Assembly (NCBI GenBank): GCA_963556195.1
Contig: OY744532.1
Coordinates: 79,069,734-79,133,733 of the forward strand
Length of the DNA: 64,000 nucleotides
Direction of reading: 5' to 3'
Source of the DNA: Sepiola atlantica
Lineage: Eukaryota; Mollusca; Cephalopoda; Sepiida; Sepiolidae
A program made the translations under genes and the position numbers. Under the pieces are notes generated by a model. That model was not told where the DNA came from. It did no database searches and saw only the letters and a list, made by a program, of their open reading frames with translations. How positions within the stretch are numbered: position 1 is the stretch's first letter; every line of letters starts with the position of its first letter. Of the stretch, positions 56,785-64,000 are shown piece after piece.

Positions 56785-57546
56785 TTAACTGTATCGAGCG
56801 CGCCTGGGGTCAATTTGGAGGTGCTTGACTCTAGTGCAACTGCGCTTTGGACAAGTCTTGGGAGGTCTTTGATAATTCTCATCTGAATTTGTCTGCATGA
56901 GAGGTGGTGGAGCTGGCAGTTCAAATGTGTCCATTAACAAATCAAGTGGAATGGTTGTTCTGTTGTCCACTAAGTTGCCTACAGAGTATCTGAGATGCAA
57001 CTGTTTTTTGTGCCGTGCCCAGAATTGATTTCCGACTTGAACATCATACAGAAATTGTCCATTTATTTTGCGGATGATGCTTGGTACCCAGTTTGGCCGG
57101 CCAGGCCTGTAATTCCGAGCAAACACTGGTGTGCCAACTGAAAATGTTTTTGTTTTGTTAGGGCTTGGTTGTTGTCTTTGTGGCTGGGGACGTAAAGCGT
57201 CCAGTGTGGTACGAAGTTTACGTCCCATAAGTGCCTCTGCTGGTGATAGACCATTCTTCACAGCCCCATTTGGTTTTATTCCATATGAAAGGAGGAAAGC
57301 ATGTAGTATCTCCTCTGTTGTTCCCTCCCTCTTGCTTGTCCGTTGGATTGAGGATGGTTCGGTGGCGACCGAACGTATGTTATGCTGAATGTAAACCTGG
57401 GTTAGTGGTTGACGAGCACGCAACATTGTGTGCAATTTCTGCTTAGGATTGTTGTATTGCGAGGACCCGAACCTTGCTGCTGCTGCTAGACCACTAGGCG
57501 GGAGATGCTGTGTAGAGGAGTAGTTGTTGAGGCTGTGGCGGTCCAT
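56785..57546 (-). CDS. Integrase C-terminal region
   Basis: From residue ~70: GTTEEILHAFLLSYG, NGLSPAEALMGRKLRTTLD, FSVGTPVFARNYRPGRPNWV (GPF/Y-like SH3 fold), FLYDVQVGNQFWARHKKQLH, and the end DPRRARYS just before the purine tract. This is the typical gypsy integrase C-terminus. The zinc-binding and DDE core are absent. The first ~70 residues are of unclear origin and overlap the end of the mucin-like frame. Confidence 0.8.
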   Translation of the reverse strand: MDRHSLNNYSSTQHLPPSGLAAAARFGSSQYNNPKQKLHTMLRARQPLTQVYIQHNIRSVATEPSSIQRTSKREGTTEEILHAFLLSYGIKPNGAVKNGLSPAEALMGRKLRTTLDALRPQPQRQQPSPNKTKTFSVGTPVFARNYRPGRPNWVPSIIRKINGQFLYDVQVGNQFWARHKKQLHLRYSVGNLVDNRTTIPLDLLMDTFELPAPPPLMQTNSDENYQRPPKTCPKRSCTRVKHLQIDPRRARYS

Positions 57547-58405
57547 ACAAATTGAGGTGGGGTCCTGACTGGTACACCTCTGGTGGGTAATTGACTCGAT
57601 GGTGAATTGGTGCTTGCTTCATGTAGGAGGTGGTTTGTCGAGGTCTTGCTGTGGTAATTTTCTCTGTAGATGATGTTATTGGAGATGTTGGCAAATGGAA
57701 ACATGCTTCAATATCCAGCCATACTTTGTGGTCTGGATTTTGATCAACTGCCTTTTCTTCCAAAATCACCTTGATTGCCATAACTTTGTCAAATGTGGTT
57801 GAGATGAATGGCCCAGTGATTTTAGTGCCATCAGGAATTTCTACAAAATCTTCTGATCCTGGACGTTGTACAAGAATTGTGATTTTCTCAGCATTACCGG
57901 TCACATCAACCTTGATCAGACTTACCCGTTGAGGGTCATCAGTCAGTTTAACGGTGATGCTAGGGTTGGGGCCAGTATGTGTAGTAGGCGCTGGTACAAT
58001 CCATCCACGTCCATCAGGTCCGCCATCACTTACTGGAGAGTTTGGTGTGTTTGGTGTTCCACTAATGTAGCCATCAGGTATGAGGGTTTTAACAGTCATA
58101 CCCTTAGTAGACTCACATCGAACTGATGTTGTTGAAGTAGGTCCTGATGTTGTGGTGATTTTAGGATTCCCTGTGGTAATCATTAGTGTTGATATTATTG
58201 TGGGAGTTCCTGTTGAAGTGGAGCCAAAGGTTGGTCCAACCGAAAGGTTGGTGGTTGGTTGAGTGTTCCGCCGCCGCCATTGCTGTTTCCTCTTGCTGAG
58301 GTCGTCTTTACTGCTCTGAGGTGACGATCTGGACACCACCTCACATATCTGATTGAGTGGAATGTCGAGAAGACCTAGTAACTCGATAAAATCAAGTCCC
58401 AGCAA
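57494..58405 (-). CDS. Protease C-terminus fused to mucin-like extracellular sequence
   Basis: Residues 1-24 (LGLDFIELLGLLDIPLNQIC) end the gypsy protease. The remaining ~280 residues are not retroviral: a Thr/Ser/Pro-rich stretch (residues ~50-90), then a folded domain of ~110 residues with ITVKLTDDPQRVSLIKVDV, ITILVQRPGSEDFVEIPDG, FISTTFDKVMAIKVILEE and HKVWLDIEACF, followed by another Thr/Ser/Pro-rich tail. The pattern of a beta-rich domain between mucin-type linkers resembles secreted or cell-surface host proteins. The family is not named with certainty. It occupies the place of RT/RNase H. Confidence 0.7.
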   Translation of the reverse strand: MLGLDFIELLGLLDIPLNQICEVVSRSSPQSSKDDLSKRKQQWRRRNTQPTTNLSVGPTFGSTSTGTPTIISTLMITTGNPKITTTSGPTSTTSVRCESTKGMTVKTLIPDGYISGTPNTPNSPVSDGGPDGRGWIVPAPTTHTGPNPSITVKLTDDPQRVSLIKVDVTGNAEKITILVQRPGSEDFVEIPDGTKITGPFISTTFDKVMAIKVILEEKAVDQNPDHKVWLDIEACFHLPTSPITSSTEKITTARPRQTTSYMKQAPIHHRVNYPPEVYQSGPHLNLYGPPQPQQLLLYTASPA

Positions 58406-58414
58406 ATTATGGCA

Positions 58415-58882
58415 TTAGTTTGTTATGTATACGGTACCTGATACCGTTTTTTCTTTCATTTTGACGGTAGCGGGTAATTGACCCGTGATATGAACACAAT
58501 CTCCAAAAGCACTCTGTGCTACCTGACTTGTTGGTGTCAATGAAGGCTGACCTATGGCTTTCCATAGTTTGTGTGATATAATAGTTATATATGATGCTGT
58601 ATCGATTTGCAGTTGAATAGGATGGCCATTCAATTGTACTGCAACGTATTTTCGCTTGGATTTTTGTTTTGAGAGAAAACTTGCTATCAGACTGTTTGTT
58701 TTTGAAACACTTTGTTTTTGTTCTGTGCTGTTGTTGCCTGTTGTGTGTATGTGAGGTTTGCCTATTATGGGTTGGTTTTCGTCCTGGAAGGGTGAAAACT
58801 CCCTCTTTATGTCAGAGTCGATTGCAGCTGCGACAGCGGTGTGTCTTAAAAGTGCAGTATCGCACAAAATGCCAGTTGCCAC
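58415..58882 (-). pseudogene. Retroviral-type aspartic protease
   Basis: Contains VQLNGHPIQLQIDTASYITI. The catalytic D-T/S-G triad reads DTA, the Gly being replaced, which usually weakens or abolishes activity. KLWKAIGQPSL and ITGQLPATVKM follow as in gypsy proteases. The usual flap-to-end motif NLLGLDFI spans the stop at about 58413, so a nonsense change splits it from the next frame. Confidence 0.75.
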
Positions 58883-59216
58883 AATTCCAACAAGCTGTTG
58901 GGGGCTGGACTGATTTTGAAGTCGGTGAGGTGGGCCGACGTTGTTTTTGAACTGTGTTTACCATGGATGCGGATGCTTGTTGTACCATAGTTGAATCATG
59001 TTTTAGATTCACTAGACGCTGGCATTCCACGGCAACTTGTTGCAATGTTATATCTGGATTTTGTTCTATTTTTGACAAAATCCGTGTGCGAATGTCTGCT
59101 TCTTCTGCCAATCTCAACCCACACACAAAGATCAAACATTTGAACTGAGCATCTGTGATGGAAGAGATTTTAAAACGTTCAATTCTTTGTTTACAAGGCC
59201 TGCATACGTTGAACAA
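58812..59216 (-). pseudogene. Gag C-terminus with zinc knuckle
   Basis: Continues the Gag reading after the shift. It ends with CWNCGNWHFVRYC, a CCHC knuckle with three instead of four residues before His, and the start of a second knuckle (CRSC), which is cut by another frame change. Confidence 0.8.
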
Positions 59217-59653
59217 TCGGTCGAGGAAGATTTCGTTATGCTAAGGCAATTGAACCGCATATTGAATAATGAAATATGCTCACCGAAAATCTGAGTTAGG
59301 ATTTGAACTGTGTTGGTGAAATTGCAGTCACGAGAATGTGTTGGTAATATGTAATTTACATACCGATCATGTATCGACGTCCCAAGCTTCCGTAGCAGAA
59401 GTCTTACCTTCCAGTCGTCAGCTTGATCCTTGAAATCTGCTCGAAAAATGTCCTCGAAACGCGCAAACCATGTTTCGAACGTCCAATTTGCCATTGGGTC
59501 ATAACGAAATTCCGTTATTGTTTGTGAAATTAAATCTGTAGATGTCCTAAGATTTGTTTCTGAAATCGACGATGTGGATGTGGAAAATCTCTCTGAAAAT
59601 AATTCCATTAACCGTAACTGTTGTTCCAGTAATCGCTGAATTGTGCAATCCAT
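59132..59653 (-). pseudogene. Gag (capsid part), frameshifted
   Basis: Starts MDCTIQRLLEQQLRLM shortly after the primer site. Contains FRYDPMANWTFETWFARFED and DDWKVRLLLRKLG, the conserved capsid pattern of invertebrate gypsy elements. A frameshift near 59185 moves the reading to the 58812-59216 frame, which continues with SSITDAQFKCLIFVCGLR and ILSKIEQNPDITLQQVAVEC. A frameshift within Gag would prevent a full product unless bypassed. Confidence 0.8.
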
Positions 59654-59695
59654 TTTTTTATTAAATTGTAAGTTAATCTAATCCACCGTCGCCAC

Positions 59696-59962
59696 TTTTG
59701 TACACTTTGTAATTTAGGTTTACTCAATAATATTTGATAAAGTAAAATGGATGAAATATCAACAGACACTTTTAACAAATTTATTACAACTGAACACCAT
59801 ATAAAATAATGAGTTAATTGCCGCTGTAACGCAAGATGAAATATACACAGTTTCAAGACGTGGTCTGTTTATTTTTTTCTCGAGGCAAGACTCTATCGAC
59901 AAGGGAGATAACTCCGAAATGGTCCAAGGAAGATAATTGCGTTTTCATTAATTGTCCTAACA
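59696..59962 (-). repeat. 5' LTR
   Basis: On the minus strand it begins TGTTAGGACAAT and is followed by the primer-binding site at about 59694-59680. Confidence 0.9.
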
Positions 59963-60120
59963 ATTATTATATCATTTGATAATAATTATTATATTATTTG
60001 ATAATATTATTATATCATTTGATAATATTCTTATATCATTTGATAATAATTATTATATCATTTGATAATATTATTATATCATTTGATGATATTATTATAT
60101 CATTTGATGATAATTATTTC
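59963..60120. repeat. TATCATTTGATAATA minisatellite (right part)
   Basis: Continuation of the array interrupted by the LTR element. Units are self-complementary (ATCATTTGAT). Confidence 0.9.
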
Positions 60121-60124
60121 CTAA

Positions 60125-60820
60125 AGAGAGTAATCTGGTTTACAGTTGTTTAAAAAAATCTGAAAACAAAATTTGAGGTAGTTTACTATGAAAACGAATT
60201 TCTTATTTTCAGAAACTCAACCGCGGGTCAAAATGTAAACAAAGAATCGCCAAACGTAGTAATAAGTCAAACATCTATTAAACATCATCCAGTCTATAAA
60301 GAAGATTAAACAATGGTTCAAATGTCAATAAACAAGCAGGGCGCAAGAATACTAACTTGATATAACAGATAAAATATAGTAAATTATTCATCATAGGTTA
60401 TTCATCATAAAAGATAGATTTTTATCATCTGAAACAAAAGGTAAATAGAGCAACATTGAGGTTGGTCAAATATGGTGTTGTTGGATGATAATATCCGAAA
60501 AAAAAATAGAGAAAGACAAGTGGTCATAATTTACTCCCAAAATAGATGTGATAATAGCCTCGCATCTTTTTTTGGAGTGAATTTCGAACATGAGTCTGTT
60601 ACGTTTTCGGATACTATTTTCGCCCCCCCCCCCACACTCAGTTGAAGAATCTCAATTTTGTTAGTTATGTAGTGTAAAAAGTAGCTAGTATGGGTCTAAT
60701 TTTAAGTTTTGTTCCTTTACTAGTATTTTGGTTATTAAAAGAAGATAACTTGTAGAAGCTATTACGTTCTGTGATTGTTGTCAGAGTAAACAATGAATGA
60801 TCATACAAGATGTAAACAAG
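60125..60820. other. No recognised feature
   Basis: AT-rich with a C-run at 60624-60633. No gene or RNA recognised. Confidence 0.45.
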
Positions 60821-60822
60821 GT

Positions 60823-61118
60823 AAAGGTAAAGGTCGCATAGCCTGGACGCACACGAGTGTCGTTGCCGACATCTCACACTGCCCATGGCCGTAGCGGCGG
60901 TGATTTGTTAACAATCACCGTGTCTAGGGCACAGCATATGGAAGGCGGAGCCCATCCCTCTCATTCCGCTGCCTTGAGTTTTTAGTCAGGTACCAATTTA
61001 CTGCTGGGTGGACAGAAGGAGTTTTCAGACCCGAAAATACGCATGCCGTGAGTGGGATCGAACCCGGGTCGTCCAGCCCAAAGACAAGTGCTATAACCAC
61101 TCGTCCGCAGGCCCTCCC
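60823..61118 (-). mobile_element. tRNA-derived SINE, ~290 bp
   Basis: Minus strand: GGCCTGCGGACGAGTGGTTA (A box GAGTGGTTA) and CGGGTTCGATCCCACTCACG (B box) make a clear tRNA-like head. The body includes AAAACTCCTTCTGTCCACCC and a CAGCGGAATGAGAGGGATGG stretch. It ends in a CCTTTACCTTTACC tail. Most like a metazoan tRNA-SINE with a conserved central domain; the family was not identified. Confidence 0.85.
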
Positions 61119-61239
61119 TCAAACGTAATTTAACGAGTCTAGCATCTTTAAATTTAAAGAGATACTCACGTTGTAATGTATGAGAGAATAGTAAATAGAG
61201 ATATTACATAAATATTACCATATATATAGAGATAGTTAG

Positions 61240-61283
<44 letters not shown>
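61240..61283. repeat. (TA)n microsatellite
   Basis: Pure dinucleotide tract. Confidence 0.95.
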
Positions 61284-61288
<5 letters not shown>

Positions 61289-61289
61289 T

Positions 61290-61807
61290 CATTTTACTTT
61301 AGTTGAAGTTCTCATAAACCAAGAGCCCTCTTCCGTGAGCTACACTTAATCTCTATATGAGATTCATAGATATTTGAATATTCTATTAAAGTTCTCTTTT
61401 ATTTCTCAAATATTGAGTTTAAACATCGAGTTCGTAAAGAAGTTAGAACGTTAATATTCCTCTTCCCAATTGACCAATTAACTATGGTATAGTATATCTT
61501 TCTTGTGGTCGATTGGGCTTACTGAATTCCAGGACAAGATTCGTCTAGTCTGGTGGAGTATCCAGCTAAGTATGGTTACTTGAGGAAACATCACAAAAAG
61601 AAAGTGCACCATTCCTCATATGAGCGAGTGTATAGTCGTGATGAAGGGATCTTATGTTATTTTGAATATTTGGTCAAGGTTTACTTGTAAGGTGAATTGC
61701 CATCATGTTAGGTTATCCTGACACACCTTTGTACAGAGAGACCGAACACACTCGAGGATGGTGTCTTGTAGGTAATTCAAACTCTCTACTAGGTAATTCA
61801 AACTCTC

Positions 61808-61846
<39 letters not shown>

Positions 61847-62059
61847 TTAAAAAAAAATTGTAAAACAAAGTACTTATAATAGGCCAATAATTTAAAGCTA
61901 GAGCTATGCTATATTTAATATTTTAATGTAGTTCAATACCACATCAATATCACAGAGGACAGATTCACGACATTTTTCAAACTTATTTCTTTATTTCGCA
62001 GGCAATTATTTCAGCTTGCATCAAGATATTTGTAAAATGCTCTTATGCCTTTATTTATT

Positions 62060-62060
<1 letters not shown>
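61290..62060. other. No supported gene; one (TA)n tract
   Basis: Contains a (TA)n tract at 61810-61842 and a small direct repeat TAGGTAATTCAAACTCTC (61769-61807). Confidence 0.5.

Positions 62061-62065
<5 letters not shown>

Positions 62066-62110
<45 letters not shown>
62066..62110. repeat. (TA)n microsatellite, mariner target
   Basis: The TA tract ends exactly at the mariner terminal repeat; the TA at 62109-62110 is the target dinucleotide. Confidence 0.95.
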
Positions 62111-62113
<3 letters not shown>

Positions 62114-63456
62114 GGTGACCCCCCCCCCAAACGGGCCCCCGTGTACACTTTATGTGATATCTCCTTTATTTATTCACCGATTTCCCTTATTTTACAGGAC
62201 ATGGCAGAATCAACGACAGTGAGTACACCAAGACCTCAGGTGGAGCTGGGACAAAGAATACACTGTGTTAACTTTTACTACAAGACATGCTCGTTTAAGA
62301 AACCCAGGACAGTTTCATGCATGTTCGAATGTGAAAAGACTCCATCCAAAAGCAGAATTCAGAACTGGGTGGACCACTTCGAGAAGTATGGGACCGTGGA
62401 GAACCTCAACGCTGCCAGTGAGAACCGTCTAAGCCACTCGGGACGTTCTAAGAAGCGGACAGCCGAGCAGGTCGAATATGTGAGAGAGTCTTACCAGGAG
62501 AGTCCGAAACGCTCTGTACGTAAGCGAAGTCAGTCCCTCGGTATCTCCCATGAGACTTGCAGGAGAGTGCTGGTGAACGATATCAGGGCTTACTCATACA
62601 GAATACAGACGCTGCAGAACCTTACAGCCTCAGACAAGAAGCAGAGGAGCGCTATGGCAGTCATGATGCTCGATAAGATCAAGGAGACACCAGGTTTCCT
62701 TAACCTCCTTTGGACCTCAGATGAAGCCCACTTCCATCTTGACGATAAGGCGAACTCCAAGACAAATGTCTTCTGACCCAATAAAGTAGCCACCAAGCCT
62801 CTGCACTCTCCTAATTGCACGGTGTGGGCGGCAATCTAGGTCAGAGGCATCATCGGACCAATCTTCATCGAAGAATCTGGCGCAGCAGTGACAGTCACCA
62901 AGGAGCGGTATGTGGAGGTCCTCAAAACCTTCAAGAGTGAGCTCCAGACCCTCTACCCGTCGCTCATGAGAAAGTTCTGGTTCCAGCAGGACGGAGAAAG
63001 TTCTCACACCTCAAACCTGTCCCGAGATTGGCTGAACTTCGGAGGATGAGTGATCAGTCTCAAGACTAATTTTGAGTGGCTACTCCATAGCCCGGACCTA
63101 CCCCCCCCCGATTGTTTCCTTTGGGGCTATCTTAAGGACAGAGTGTACGCAGGGAAACCCAGAACCATCACGGAACTCAAGGAAGCCATCAGGGAGGAGA
63201 TGAGAGCCATTCCCAATTCAGTCTGTAAGAACGTCATGGACAATTTCGTTCTGCGCCTTAAGAAATGCACGGAGCTAAATAGAGGCCATCTAGAACACAT
63301 GCTGTAGAACGGAGGAAAAGGCCAAATACCCTAGTGTTTTGATGTGATGTTTGGAATGTAATAAACTAGTTATGACTAAAAATTAATTTAATTCGGACGA
63401 AACACGAAGAAACGGGGCCTAATTAGAGTTGGGGCCCGTTTTTTTTGGTCACCCTG
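62111..63456 (+). mobile_element. Mariner-family transposon with matched terminal repeats
   Basis: Left end CAGGGTGACC, C-run, AACGGGCCCC; inverted right end CAGGGTGACCAAAAAAAACG with GGCCCC. TA lies on both sides. Length 1346 bp. It holds one transposase frame spanning most of the element. Confidence 0.9.
62201..63307 (+). pseudogene. Mariner-type DDE transposase with three in-frame stops
   Basis: The ATG at 62201 follows the terminal repeat by ~60 bp. N-terminal helix-turn-helix region (RIQNWVDHFEKYGTVEN; KRTAEQVEYVRE). First Asp in LLWTSDEAHFHLD, second in FWFQQDGESSHTS, third in LLHSPDLPPPDCFLW, with about 34 residues between the last two. Stops at 62774-62776, 62837-62839 and 63047-63049 interrupt it, but no frameshift occurs over 368 codons. 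The third stop looks like a CGA-to-TGA change. Inactive, recently lost. Confidence 0.85.
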
Positions 63457-63480
63457 TATCTCTGTGTGTGTGTGTGTGTG

Positions 63481-63535
<55 letters not shown>
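63457..63535. repeat. (TG)n-(TC)n-(TA)n microsatellite
   Basis: Compound tract beginning at the mariner right end. Confidence 0.95.
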
Positions 63536-63662
63536 TGTAAGTGCAGTATTAACACAGCATGACGTCGCTAGCTATATGTGCATCATTCCTTTCATTAAGT
63601 AGAACGCTCTTATGACGTCAAGCCGCCAGATAAAGTGTTAAAATTATCACTGTTTATTCGCT

Positions 63663-63810
63663 ATCCAGCCGAGTGGTTCAAGATGTCGGTATTTGAGTCG
63701 CAACATACTCGGAATCCGGGGTTTCGAATCGCATGACCAGTAGTGAATAGTCATATCTCGATGCTGATTAGTCCCGATTATAAAGGACGAAACGTACACG
63801 TACATATATA
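63663..63810 (+). mobile_element. tRNA-headed hammerhead retroelement, copy 3
   Basis: tRNA-like head: A box AGCCGAGTGGTTCAAGATG and B box GGGGTTTCGAATCGC. After ~30 nt come CTGATTA (63764-63770), stem II GTCC/GGAC (63771-63774 with 63785-63788), GAAA (63789-63792) and CGTACACGTA. Stem I ATG/CAT pairs 63761-63763 with 63803-63805. The only core defect is T for G in CTGATGA. Same order and spacing as at 32 kb. Confidence 0.7.
63761..63805 (+). ncRNA. Near-consensus hammerhead ribozyme (one core change)
   Basis: CTGATTA has T at G8, the position whose 2'-OH acts in catalysis and which pairs with C3, so activity should be lost. Stem III can form ACG/CGT with predicted site after GTA (63802). 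Confidence 0.65.
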
Positions 63811-64000
63811 ATAAATTCATCCACTGCCGAAAACGCCCCTGTCTTCTTTTGTAATGGTGTTCATCTCCACTGCCGCGTTCCACATTATCTATTCTCTAGT
63901 CTCAAAACGGGTACTTTTCAGTGGCGTCTTTAATTTTTGAAACAACCAGAAGTCGCAAATAGCAGGGAGGTTGACGAACGACTCGAATTCCATGTTTGGC

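Larger units (their letters stand above)
56501..59962 (-). mobile_element. Chimeric short LTR retrotransposon (Ty3/gypsy type)
   Basis: Two 267-bp LTRs (56501-56767, 59696-59962) flank 2.9 kb. Flanking ATTAT on both sides (56496-56500, 59963-59967) fits a 5-bp target duplication. Next to the 5' LTR (minus strand) the primer site TGGCGACGGTGGA has the TGGCGAC start seen in tRNA-Arg-primed gypsy elements. Before the 3' LTR lies the purine tract AAAACAGGGAGA. Gag, a zinc knuckle, protease and the integrase C-terminus are present; RT, RNase H and the integrase core are missing. The LTRs differ at roughly 5% by eye. Confidence 0.9.

Overview
This window looks like intergenic or intronic DNA from a large, AT-rich, transposon-dense animal genome. 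The very dense (TA)n microsatellites, the Penelope-like, Helitron, LINE, mariner and tRNA-SINE relics, and the absence of any intact host gene fit a coleoid cephalopod such as an octopus. That assignment is an inference from texture and element content, not from a diagnostic gene. Nearly all long open frames are translations of simple repeats and are not annotated as genes.

Layout. 0-10 kb: palindromic elements joined to (TA)n tracts, tRNA-derived SINEs, a 63-bp satellite inside a dispersed repeat, a Penelope/GIY-YIG relic (3.7-4.4 kb) and a CpG-rich candidate LTR or promoter (6.3-6.96 kb). 10-21 kb: a GIY-YIG relic, a complete short Helitron (14255-14877), a U2-snRNA-headed SINE with a 7-bp target duplication, several hairpin elements and three minisatellites. 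21-31 kb: two long polypyrimidine minisatellites, LINE reverse-transcriptase relics and a solo-LTR-like block inside a hairpin element. 32-44 kb: a retroelement with a consensus hammerhead ribozyme, a mariner relic, a tandem pair of U2-headed SINEs, a mariner fold-back, a LINE C-terminus, a 5S rRNA-derived block followed by a 16-bp minisatellite, and a long near-perfect inverted repeat. 44-54 kb: another U2-headed SINE, hammerhead-like repeat families, and head-to-tail Helitron units (51.1-53.6 kb). 54-64 kb: a second hammerhead element, a Penelope-like element between inverted flanks and split by a U2-headed SINE, a full LTR retrotransposon (56501-59962) whose polymerase region is replaced by non-retroviral, mucin-like coding sequence, a tRNA-SINE, a mariner with three in-frame stops, and a third hammerhead element.

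The strongest signals are three. (1) A tRNA-headed short retroelement family carries a type-I hammerhead ribozyme at a fixed place downstream of its B box, seen at three loci, one with every core position intact. (2) A short Ty3/gypsy-type element keeps both LTRs, primer site, gag, protease and the integrase C-terminus but carries about 0.85 kb of host-like extracellular-protein sequence. (3) A SINE family begins with the first ~45 nt of U2 snRNA, in five copies. No cellular operon or pathway is present; the logic is that of nested, mutually parasitic elements.
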